Source: Oscillospiraceae bacterium
GTDB taxonomy: Bacteria > Bacillota > Clostridia > Oscillospirales > Ruminococcaceae
DNA: 5,567 bases
Reading direction: 5' to 3'
Assembly: GCA_017396055.1 (NCBI GenBank)
Contig: JAFQND010000195.1
Span: forward strand, 1-5,567
In this document: piece after piece, positions 1-4,976 of the stretch
How positions within the stretch are numbered: the first letter of the stretch is position 1
Layout: each line of letters opens with the position of its first letter
Program-made: the position numbers and the translations under genes
Notes under the pieces: model-generated
Told to the model about the DNA's origin: nothing
Databases searched by the model: none
What the model saw: the letters and a program-made list of their open reading frames with translations, nothing else

Positions 1-216
1 AACGGTACTCCCGGCGATGACATCTATGTCACCGTTGCCAAGGACGGCGTTTCCTACAGCTTCTGCGTCGAGATCTACCTCACCGGTGAGGACACCGATG
101 TTTACAAGGCTGTCGGCGAGCTGAAGGCCGGCGACGTTATCGATGTGACCGGTTTCCTCTACTGGTATGAGGGTGTCAACACCCACATCACCGGTGTAAC
201 CTTAAAGAACGCTTAA
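1..216 (+). CDS. C-terminal fragment of an unidentified protein with a beta-rich, OB-fold-like end
   Basis: Frame 1 is open from the left edge to TAA at 214-216, giving the last 71 residues of a protein that starts outside the window. The fragment begins NGTPGDDIYVTVAKDG and ends with HITGVTLKNA. It alternates hydrophobic and polar residues (IYVTV, SYSFCVEIYL, DVIDVTGFLYWYEG), which suggests a compact beta-barrel. The segment 'LKAGDVIDVTGFLYWYEG' resembles the closing strands of OB-fold or related accessory domains in secreted clostridial proteins, where a 'GD.V.V.G' turn is common. That domain guess is inference. A real gene is supported by the uninterrupted frame, clean codon use and the strong terminator starting 8 nt after the stop. 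It is convergent with the purine operon and no functional link can be shown. I do not recognise the protein; export to the cell surface is plausible but the N-terminus is not visible. Confidence 0.75.
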   Translation, partial: NGTPGDDIYVTVAKDGVSYSFCVEIYLTGEDTDVYKAVGELKAGDVIDVTGFLYWYEGVNTHITGVTLKNA

Positions 217-224
217 ACAGTTTT

Positions 225-259
225 CAGACCCGGCAGCTCAGGCTGCCGGGTCTGTTTTT
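225..259 (+). terminator. Rho-independent terminator of the left-edge gene
   Basis: A perfect 13-bp GC-rich stem (225-237 CAGACCCGGCAGC with 242-254 GCTGCCGGGTCTG) closes a 4-nt loop (TCAG) and is followed by TTTTT at 255-259. It begins 8 nt after the TAA of the plus-strand gene. No comparable A-run precedes the stem, so it should act mainly on plus-strand transcripts. Confidence 0.93.
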
Positions 260-263
260 GCAT

Positions 264-290
264 AAAGAAAACCACGCGATAGTCGCGGGG
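264..290 (-). terminator. Possible weak minus-strand terminator
   Basis: Read on the minus strand, CCCCGCG (290-284), loop ACTAT, then CGCGTGG (278-272) forms a 7-bp stem with one mismatch, followed by TTTTCTTT. It could stop minus-strand transcription that escapes the xpt terminator or arises from the 301-524 region. The stem is imperfect and the T-run interrupted, so this is tentative. Confidence 0.3.
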
Positions 291-300
291 TAATTCCCAC

Positions 301-436
301 CTCCCTCTGACGAGGGAGGTGTCTTTTTTGCCGAAAGGCAAAAAGACGGAGGGAGAGAATAAGTAAAGAATATATTACCGCTTCTTTTTCTCTACCTCAG
401 TTTCGATAGTGATCAATGCTCCCTCGTCAAAGGGAG
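301..436. repeat. 136-bp MITE-like intergenic element with self-complementary terminal inverted repeats
   Basis: The 18 bases at 301-318 (CTCCCTCTGACGAGGGAG) recur inverted at 419-436, with 17 of 18 identical (one C/T difference at the seventh base). Each end is itself a hairpin. On the left it extends to a 10-bp perfect stem, 298-307 with 312-321 around TGAC; on the right it is CTCCCT/AGGGAG around six bases. Between them lies a second hairpin, GTCTTTTTTGCC / GAAA / GGCAAAAAGAC (321-347, one bulged T), followed by GGAGGGAGAGAA (348-359), a third relative of the CTCCCTC end. No target-site duplication is evident and no transposase lies inside. From memory, CTCCCTC...GAGGGAG...GGAGGGAGAGA repeats are frequent between genes in Faecalibacterium and relatives. 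That recollection, and whether the mobile unit is 298-359 or the full 301-436, need a genome-wide search. Confidence 0.6.
321..347. other. GAAA-tetraloop hairpin inside the repeat element
   Basis: GTC-T6-GCC (321-332) pairs with GGC-A5-GAC (337-347) across a GAAA loop (333-336), leaving one T bulged. The structure abuts the first repeat hairpin, whose 3' arm is followed by TCTTTTTT (322-329). The first hairpin (298-321) can therefore serve as a second plus-strand terminator, and the two structures share only base 321. On either strand the region would fold strongly in RNA. Confidence 0.6.
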
Positions 437-524
437 TCAAGGACTCAATAGACCGGTAACGGTTACCAATCAAGGATGCATGGCTGTCGGGCCAATAAAA
501 AGCGCACTTGTGCGCTGTCAGCAT
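375..524 (-). CDS. Doubtful 49-aa small ORF, partly made of repeat sequence
   Basis: An ATG at 522-524 opens a minus-strand frame ending at TAA 375-377. The product begins MLTAHKCAFYWPDS and ends with the charged tail EVEKKKR. The composition looks protein-like (SLIGNRYRSIESLTPFDEG in the middle), but the last ~21 codons lie in the 301-436 repeat element and the inverted-repeat end encodes its LTPFDEG stretch. No ribosome binding site precedes the ATG. A palindrome followed by T5 on this strand (497-516) falls in the first codons, and the strong xpt terminator lies just upstream. I recognise no family. It may be a chance frame, a decayed gene end that the repeat has entered, or a real short peptide; the first two seem likelier. 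Confidence 0.15.
   Translation of the reverse strand: MLTAHKCAFYWPDSHASLIGNRYRSIESLTPFDEGALITIETEVEKKKR
497..516 (-). terminator. Small palindrome with T-run, possible back-up terminator of the operon
   Basis: AGCGCAC (501-507) and GTGCGCT (510-516) are perfect complements around TT. On the minus strand the folded stem (six pairs with a four-base loop) is followed directly by TTTTT (501-497). It lies 24 nt beyond the main terminator at 540-580 and could catch read-through. The stem is short, so the call is tentative. Confidence 0.4.
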
Positions 525-539
525 CGGTTTTCGTTATGT

Positions 540-580
540 AAAAAGTCAGCGGCAGGAGAAGTGTCCTGCCGCTGACTTTT
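540..580 (-). terminator. Strong bidirectional terminator at the end of the purine operon
   Basis: AAAAGTCAGCGGCAGGA (541-557) pairs perfectly with TCCTGCCGCTGACTTTT (564-580), a 17-bp stem around GAAGTG. On the minus strand it lies 34 nt after the xpt stop and ends in TTTTT (544-540). On the plus strand it also ends in TTTT, so it can protect the operon from convergent transcription out of the left-edge gene. Confidence 0.92.
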
Positions 581-614
581 CCTGTTGTACAGATCGTGTG
601 TTAAATTTTGGACG

Positions 615-1196
615 TTACTGTTCCCGGAAGGTGATAACGCCGGTTTCTGCATCCATCGCGTCGATGATCGCGAGGGATTCCAGATGAACGCCCAGGTTAC
701 GGATGATCTGTCCGCCGACCTGAAAGCCCTTTTCGATGACGATACCGATGCCCTCGACGCTTGCACCGGCGGCCTTGGAAATGGCGATGAGTCCCTGCAG
801 GGCGCAGCCGTTGGCGAGAAAATCGTCGATGATGAGGATACGGTCATCGGCATTAAGGAACTTCCTGGAAACAATGATATTGTTTTTGTTTTTGTGGGTA
901 AAGGATTCGACCTCGGCGATATATACTTCGCTATCGAGATTGATGGAGTGGGATTTCTTTGCAAACACCATAGGAACGCCGAATTCTCTGGCGGCAAAGC
1001 AGGCGATGCCGATGCCGGAGGCTTCGATGGTCAGGACCTTGGTGATGGGTTTATCCGCAAAGCGGCGGTGAAATTCCCGGCCGATTTCTTCCATCAGGGC
1101 GATATCCATCTGGTGATTGAGAAAGCTGTCGACCTTCAGGACGTTGCCGGGCTTGACGATGCCGTCCTTCTGAATGCGTTCTTCTAAAAAGTTCAT
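615..1196 (-). CDS. xpt: Xanthine phosphoribosyltransferase
   Basis: This cytosolic type I phosphoribosyltransferase makes XMP from xanthine and PRPP, with lower activity on guanine and hypoxanthine in the known family, so imported or recycled purine is salvaged to nucleotides. The 193 residues match the length of B. subtilis Xpt (194) and align with it throughout. The base-recognition segment [11 protein letters not shown] spans residues 19-29, placing Leu20 and Asn27 as in the B. subtilis enzyme. The PRPP loop [11 protein letters not shown] is at 120-130, and [11 protein letters not shown] (149-159) carries Lys156, the purine-contacting lysine. No key residue is missing. The ATG at 1194-1196 is preceded at 8 nt by GAGGT. 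The gene follows the second permease by 14 nt with its ribosome binding site just after that stop, so it is the last gene of the transporter operon. In many Firmicutes xpt instead pairs with the permease pbuX behind a guanine riboswitch. No riboswitch lies next to this copy, so regulation should come from the operon's distant 5' end. Confidence 0.97.
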   Translation of the reverse strand: MNFLEERIQKDGIVKPGNVLKVDSFLNHQMDIALMEEIGREFHRRFADKPITKVLTIEASGIGIACFAAREFGVPMVFAKKSHSINLDSEVYIAEVESFTHKNKNNIIVSRKFLNADDRILIIDDFLANGCALQGLIAISKAAGASVEGIGIVIEKGFQVGGQIIRNLGVHLESLAIIDAMDAETGVITFREQ

Positions 1197-1204
1197 GACG
1201 ATAT

Positions 1205-1209
1205 ACCTC
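1205..1209 (-). promoter_or_regulatory. Ribosome binding site of xpt
   Basis: GAGGT on the minus strand sits 8 nt before the xpt ATG and one base after the TAA of the upstream permease (1211-1213). This fixes the xpt start and suggests termination-reinitiation coupling. Confidence 0.8.
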
Positions 1210-1210
1210 G

Positions 1211-2209
1211 TTATCGGTCTTCTCTGAAGTATGGCAGACCAAGGGACTGGGGGGGCTGCTTATCTCTTTGGTTGCGCAGGGAGGAAATGATAAGCACGAT
1301 GATGGTGACCACGTAGGGCAGCATCTTGTACAGCTCCTTGACGGCAAGGTTCATGCCGGAGGGGATATACATGTGGAGAATATAGAGACCGCCGAAGAGG
1401 AAGGAGGCAAGAACGCCGACATTGGGACGCCACACGGTGAAGATAACGAGGGCGATGGCGAGCCAGCCTCTGTCACCGAAGGCATCGTTTGCCCAGATGC
1501 CGCTGGCATAGTCCATGACGTAATACAGACCGCCGAGACCGGCCACCATGCAGCCAAGGCAGGTGGAGAGATATTTGTAACGGTTGACGTTGATGCCGGC
1601 GGAGTCCGCAGTGGCGGGATTTTCGCCCACGGCGCGCAGATGGAGACCTGTGCGGGTGCGGTTGATGGTAAAGGATGCAAAAAGGGCGATGGCGATGGCA
1701 AGATAGACCAGGAAACTGTAGTTCAGCACAATGTCGCCAAACCAGCCGAGCTTGTCCGCGAAGGGCAACGTTTTCTTGAAGCAGTTGGAGGTGGCGGAGA
1801 GGGCGAGGAAGGGCATATCCGCACCGGAGAGCTTAACGAGAGAGCCGCCGAAGAAATTGCCGAAGCCGACACCGAAGGTGGTCATGGCCAGACCGGTGAC
1901 GTTCTGATTGGCCCGGAGGGTGACGGTGAGGAAGCAGAAAAGAAGGCCCATCAGCAGAGAGCCGAGAAGGCAGAAAAGCGTGGGGATCAGCACGGCCAGG
2001 GCAGGAACCAGGGCTTCGCGGGAGGGGAGGCTCTGCTCATAGACAAAAGCGCCGATAACGCCGCAGATACCGCCGACATACATGACACCGGGGATACCGA
2101 GGTTCATGTTGCCCGACTTCTGCGTGATAATCTCACCGGTGGAGCCGTACAGCAGAGGAATACCCTGGGCAACAGCACGGGGGAGGAAAGAAAGAATGGC
2201 AGAGAGCAT
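1211..2209 (-). CDS. ABC transporter permease, NupQ/YufQ type (BPD_transp_2 family)
   Basis: This is the second inner-membrane channel subunit of the purine (nucleoside) importer, acting as partner of the permease encoded at 2213-3310. The 332-residue hydrophobic protein has about eight to nine predicted membrane segments (roughly residues 38-56, 66-97 as one or two, 104-120, 163-181, 211-233, 249-261, 263-283, 294-311). Family signatures are clear: [20 protein letters not shown] (21-40) is the usual 'GE.I.ERSGV.NLGIEG' start. [12 protein letters not shown] (99-110) and [20 protein letters not shown] (191-210) follow, the latter being the cytoplasmic loop that couples to the ATPase. [13 protein letters not shown] (245-257) comes near the end. 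The ATG at 2207-2209 has AAGGAGG 11 nt upstream inside the preceding gene, whose stop is only 3 nt away. A seven-C run in the coding strand (1249-1255, codons for residues 318-321) lies near the 3' end. The substrate cannot be read from the permease alone; riboside or branched-sugar relatives are less likely given xpt downstream. Confidence 0.93.
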   Translation of the reverse strand: MLSAILSFLPRAVAQGIPLLYGSTGEIITQKSGNMNLGIPGVMYVGGICGVIGAFVYEQSLPSREALVPALAVLIPTLFCLLGSLLMGLLFCFLTVTLRANQNVTGLAMTTFGVGFGNFFGGSLVKLSGADMPFLALSATSNCFKKTLPFADKLGWFGDIVLNYSFLVYLAIAIALFASFTINRTRTGLHLRAVGENPATADSAGINVNRYKYLSTCLGCMVAGLGGLYYVMDYASGIWANDAFGDRGWLAIALVIFTVWRPNVGVLASFLFGGLYILHMYIPSGMNLAVKELYKMLPYVVTIIVLIISSLRNQRDKQPPQSLGLPYFREDR

Positions 2210-2212
2210 GGT

Positions 2213-3310
2213 TTATTTTTCCTCCTTTCTGGAGACTTTGGTCAGGCTGAGCTTGTAGTTGATGAAGAACTCACAGCCGATGATGAAGAAGAGGATAATA
2301 CCGGTGAGAATATCGCCGTAAGAGGCGTTCAGGCCGAAGTCGGTGGCGATCTCACCGGCACCGCGTCCGAGGAAGACCAGGAGGAAGCTGGTGAGGATCA
2401 TCCAGATGGGGTTGAACTTACCGAGCCAGGACACCATGACGGCGGTGAAGCCGCGACCGTCGACGATGGCGGCGTTGAGGGTGTGATTGGTGCCGCCGAC
2501 GAGGAGAAGACCGGCAAGACCGCAGATGGCACCGGAGAGCACCATGGTGCGGATAATGACGCGATCGACCTTGATACCGATGTATCGTGCGGTGCGCTCA
2601 CTTTCACCGACCACGGAGATCTCATAGCCGTGCTTGGTGTAGTTGAGATAGATGTACATGCCGACGGTGACAAGTGCGACAATGATGATGTTCAGCGCAT
2701 ATTTGGATCCCAGGATCTCGGGGAACCAGCCGATATGGGAATTGGGGTTGATAACACCGATATTGCCTGAGCCTCTGGGATTTTCCCAAACAACGGAGAA
2801 GTAAGCCACCAGCTGAATGGCAACGTAGTTCATCATCAGGGTAAAGAGGGTCTCGTTGGTGCCGAATTTTGCCTTGAAGAAGGCGGGGACGGCACCCCAG
2901 AGAGCACCGGCGGCAAGGCTGGTCACGATCATGCAGGAGATGACCACGGCATTGGGCTGATTCTTCATAAGGATCATGCAGGCAGCCGAGGCAAGGGCAC
3001 CGGCAAGAGCCTGTCCTTCACCGCCGATGTTCCAGAACCGCATTTTAAAGGCGGGGGTCAGCGCAAGGGCGATGCAGAGCAGCATGGAAGTGTTCTGCAG
3101 CAGCGTCATGAACTTGCGGCCGGAGCCGAAGGAGCCGTCGATGATGGTGGCGAAAATGCCGATGGGGTTTTCGGAGGTGACAAGGGTGCTGATGAGCGCG
3201 CAGCACAGAAGGGCAAGCACGATGCCGGCTGCCCGGACGCCCCAGCTGAAATACCAGGGCATTTCGCCGCGCTTGACGATATGAAACAGAGGTTCCTTTT
3301 TCTTAAACAT
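2213..3310 (-). CDS. ABC transporter permease, NupP/YufP type (BPD_transp_2 family)
   Basis: First of the two channel subunits, forming a heterodimer with the 1211-2209 product in the cytoplasmic membrane. From the ATG at 3308-3310 it is 365 residues long. Hydrophobic segments lie at about 22-44, 67-88, 95-116, 121-141, 155-177, 204-222, 251-273, 285-315 and 333-351. Family motifs include FWNIGGEGQALAGA (92-105), TNETLFTLMMNYVA (151-164), the ATPase-coupling loop VVGESERTARYIGIKV (233-248) and DGRGFTAVMVSWLG (284-297). A longer frame could begin at TTG 3325, but GGAGGT (3318-3323) lies 7 nt before the ATG and would be coded within that extension, so the ATG is preferred. The start overlaps the last 8 nt of the ATPase gene (stop 3303-3305), which suggests coupling. 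The C-terminal RKEEK codons double as the ribosome binding site of the next permease. Family assignment is firm; a purine nucleoside or base as substrate is inferred from operon context. Confidence 0.93.
   Translation of the reverse strand: MFKKKEPLFHIVKRGEMPWYFSWGVRAAGIVLALLCCALISTLVTSENPIGIFATIIDGSFGSGRKFMTLLQNTSMLLCIALALTPAFKMRFWNIGGEGQALAGALASAACMILMKNQPNAVVISCMIVTSLAAGALWGAVPAFFKAKFGTNETLFTLMMNYVAIQLVAYFSVVWENPRGSGNIGVINPNSHIGWFPEILGSKYALNIIIVALVTVGMYIYLNYTKHGYEISVVGESERTARYIGIKVDRVIIRTMVLSGAICGLAGLLLVGGTNHTLNAAIVDGRGFTAVMVSWLGKFNPIWMILTSFLLVFLGRGAGEIATDFGLNASYGDILTGIILFFIIGCEFFINYKLSLTKVSRKEEK
2221..2227 (-). promoter_or_regulatory. Ribosome binding site of the second permease, embedded in the first
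   Basis: AAGGAGG on the minus strand lies 11 nt before the ATG at 2209 and is read as part of the C-terminal Arg-Lys-Glu-Glu-Lys codons of the upstream permease. Ribosomes finishing that gene would uncover or reuse this site. Confidence 0.8.
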
Positions 3311-4832
3311 TGCTGTTACCTCCAAGACGGGTCATCATCATGCCGAGATCGCGCTTCTTTGCGCCGCGCCCCGGAACGATGCCGCTGACCTTACCGGCAC
3401 AGAGCACCAGAATACGGTCACAAAGCTCAAGCAGCACATCCAGGTCCTCGCCAACGTAAATAACGGCGACGCCGTTCTGCTTCTGCTGATTGATCAGATC
3501 ATAGATGGTATGGGAGGAGTTGATATCAAGACCTCTGACGGCGTAGGCAGTCAGAAGGACCTTGGGGGCAGAGGCGATCTCGCGTCCGACCAGCACTTTC
3601 TGCACGTTGCTGCCGGAAAGCTTGCGCACCGGGGTCTCAATACTGGGGGTTTTTACGCTGAGATCCTCGACGACACGCTTTGCGAGGTTTCTCGGGCCCT
3701 TGCGGTCGGTGAAAATGCTTTTACCCTTACGGAAGGAGCGGAGCATCATGTTATCGCTGAGATCCATGCCGCCGACAAGTCCCATGCCGAGACGGTCCTC
3801 GGGCACGAAGGAGAGGGTGATGCCCTTTTCGGCGATGCGCAGAGGGTCTTTGCCCAAAAGCTCATCGCGGGTGCCGTCATCCTCAATATAACAGATCGAG
3901 CCGCCCTCCACCGGCTGAAGACCGGCGATGGCCTCCAGAAGCTCCTTCTGGCCGCTGCCGGAAATGCCGGCAATGCCGAGGATCTCACCGCTCATGGCGG
4001 TAAAGGAGACGTCCTGCAGCTTCAGAATGCCGTCAATGGAGCGTACGGTCAGACCGCTGACTTCAATGCGGGGCTTCGGATCCACGGGCTCCGGACGGTT
4101 GATGTTCAGCGTAACGGCGTGACCGACCATCATGTTGGTCATTTCCTGCGCATCGGTCTCTTTCGTGGGCATATCGCCGACAAAATGCCCCTGACGGAGC
4201 ACTGCCACGCGGTCGGAAAGATCCTCGACCTCGTGCATTTTATGGGTGATAATGACGATAGCCTTTCCGGCGTCACGCATATTGCGGAGCACGGCAAAGA
4301 GCTTGTCAGTTTCCTGCGGGGTAAGAACGGCGGTGGGCTCGTCCAGAATAAGGATATCTGCGCCGCGGAAGAGGACCTTCACGATCTCCACCGTCTGCTT
4401 TTGTGAGACGGACATGTCGTAGATCTTCTGATTGGGATCGACCTCAAAGCCGTAGGCATCGCAGATCTCGCGGATCTTTGCGGAGGCAGCCTTGATATCC
4501 AGCTTTCCCTCAAGGCCGAGGATGATGTTTTCTGCGGCGGTAAGCACGTCTACCAGCTTGAAATGCTGGTGGATCATACCGATGCCATGGTCAAAGGCAT
4601 CCTTGGGGGAGCGGATGACCACCTTTTCGTCGTTGATAAAAATATCGCCCTCGTCGGGGAAATAGATGCCGGAAAGCATATTCATCAGGGTCGTTTTGCC
4701 GCTGCCGTTTTCGCCGAGCAGCGCAAGGATCTCTCCCTTGTAAATATCCAGCCATACCTTGTCGTTTGCGACGACAGAACCAAACGTTTTGGTAATGTTT
4801 CGCATTTTAACGGTGGCAACTCTTGTCTCCAA
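3303..4832 (-). CDS. ABC transporter ATP-binding protein with two fused NBDs (NupO/YufO type)
   Basis: This is the energising subunit of the importer, at the cytoplasmic face. From TTG 4832 it has 509 residues, the usual length for sugar/nucleoside ATPases with two fused domains. NBD1 has Walker A GENGSGKT (40-47), Q-loop MIHQHFK (86-92), signature MSVSQKQ (140-146), Walker B ILILDEP (160-166) and switch histidine ITHKMHEV (His197). NBD2 is degenerate, as is normal for this family: GISGSGQKE (289-297) lacks the usual Walker A Gly-Lys-Ser/Thr. Its signature is LSGSN (405-409), TAYAVRGLD (428-436) replaces the catalytic D-E of Walker B, and YVGEDLD replaces the switch histidine. ATP turnover should rest on the NBD1 Walker residues. 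The start is uncertain. GGAGG (4842-4846) is 9 nt from TTG 4832 but abuts ATG 4841 (three codons longer), and open frame without a good ribosome site continues to 4886. The TTG choice leaves ten residues before KMRNITKTFG. Its end overlaps the first permease start by 8 nt. Confidence 0.94.
   Translation of the reverse strand: METRVATVKMRNITKTFGSVVANDKVWLDIYKGEILALLGENGSGKTTLMNMLSGIYFPDEGDIFINDEKVVIRSPKDAFDHGIGMIHQHFKLVDVLTAAENIILGLEGKLDIKAASAKIREICDAYGFEVDPNQKIYDMSVSQKQTVEIVKVLFRGADILILDEPTAVLTPQETDKLFAVLRNMRDAGKAIVIITHKMHEVEDLSDRVAVLRQGHFVGDMPTKETDAQEMTNMMVGHAVTLNINRPEPVDPKPRIEVSGLTVRSIDGILKLQDVSFTAMSGEILGIAGISGSGQKELLEAIAGLQPVEGGSICYIEDDGTRDELLGKDPLRIAEKGITLSFVPEDRLGMGLVGGMDLSDNMMLRSFRKGKSIFTDRKGPRNLAKRVVEDLSVKTPSIETPVRKLSGSNVQKVLVGREIASAPKVLLTAYAVRGLDINSSHTIYDLINQQKQNGVAVIYVGEDLDVLLELCDRILVLCAGKVSGIVPGRGAKKRDLGMMMTRLGGNSNV
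3318..3323 (-). promoter_or_regulatory. Ribosome binding site deciding the first permease start
   Basis: GGAGGT on the minus strand, inside the last codons of the ATPase gene, is 7 nt from ATG 3310. The in-frame TTG at 3325 lies before it and has no such site of its own, so translation should begin at 3310. Confidence 0.85.
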
Positions 4833-4841
4833 AGACTTCAT

Positions 4842-4846
4842 CCTCC
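4842..4846 (-). promoter_or_regulatory. Ribosome binding site of the ATPase gene
   Basis: GGAGG on the minus strand directly abuts ATG 4841, too close for normal initiation, and is 9 nt from TTG 4832, a normal distance. It is the only strong Shine-Dalgarno sequence in the region and so favours the TTG start. Confidence 0.65.
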
Positions 4847-4884
4847 AGTTCTTATATGTAAGCTTGTTGGTCATACAAAGCAAC

Positions 4885-4927
4885 AAAGGGTAACTCAGCG
4901 CATGAAACGGTCACTGGGCTACCCTTT
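4885..4927 (-). promoter_or_regulatory. Intercistronic hairpin with T-rich tail, possible attenuator before the ATPase gene
   Basis: On the minus strand AAAGGGTA (4927-4920) pairs perfectly with TACCCTTT (4892-4885). After one mismatch, CCCAG (4918-4914) pairs with CTGAG (4898-4894) with one G-T wobble. The loop is about 15 nt. The 3' arm runs into GTTGCTTTGTATG, T-rich but interrupted. It may terminate part of the transcripts leaving the binding-protein gene; efficiency cannot be judged by eye. Confidence 0.5.
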
Positions 4928-4936
4928 AGTGCTTTG

Positions 4937-4968
4937 CCGGGAAGCCCTGTTTTCACAGGGCTTCCCGG
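4937..4968 (-). promoter_or_regulatory. Strong 14-bp hairpin after the binding-protein gene, likely mRNA stabiliser
   Basis: CCGGGAAGCCCTGT (4937-4950) and ACAGGGCTTCCCGG (4955-4968) are perfect complements; on the minus strand the loop is GAAA. The hairpin starts 8 nt after the binding-protein stop and lacks a T-run (CAAAGC follows), so it is not a simple terminator. In binding-protein operons such hairpins commonly block 3' exonucleases and keep the first cistron's mRNA abundant. That role is inferred here. Confidence 0.7.
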
Positions 4969-4976
4969 TGGAATCG

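Noticed and set aside
298..467. A CRISPR array, because of several short repeated CTCCCTC/GAGGGAG blocks
   Set aside because: The copies are in opposite orientations, unevenly spaced and overlapping hairpins. There are no regular direct repeats with unique spacers and no cas genes.
585..1187. A 200-codon plus-strand open frame antisense to xpt
   Set aside because: It is a shadow of xpt: it starts within the xpt 3' flank, has Asp/Gly-rich composition and no family features, while xpt is conserved along its whole length.
1268..2770. A 500-codon plus-strand open frame antisense to both permease genes
   Set aside because: Its product is a low-complexity mix rich in Asp, Glu, Gly and His, as expected from reading hydrophobic permease codons backwards in GC-rich-third-position DNA. 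No ribosome site or family match supports it, and the minus strand holds clear transporter genes.
3510..4406. A 298-codon plus-strand open frame antisense to the ATPase gene
   Set aside because: It mirrors the ATPase reading frame, shows no recognisable motif, and the opposite strand encodes unmistakable Walker and signature motifs.
4844..4878. Possible internal promoter before the ATPase gene (TTGTAT at 4878-4873 and TATAAG at 4856-4851, 16-nt spacing, minus strand)
   Set aside because: The predicted transcript start would fall inside the ribosome binding site at 4842-4846, leaving no usable leader. The -35 match is also poor (3 of 6).
4937..4968. The strong hairpin as a Rho-independent terminator
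   Set aside because: Neither strand has a T-run after the stem (CAAAGC on the minus side, TGGAATC on the plus side), so it is better read as an mRNA-stabilising structure.
4840..4976. A purine or other riboswitch in the receptor–ATPase gap
   Set aside because: The conserved core bases of a guanine/adenine aptamer are not present and the gap contains only simple hairpins. A riboswitch is more likely upstream of the receptor gene, outside the window.
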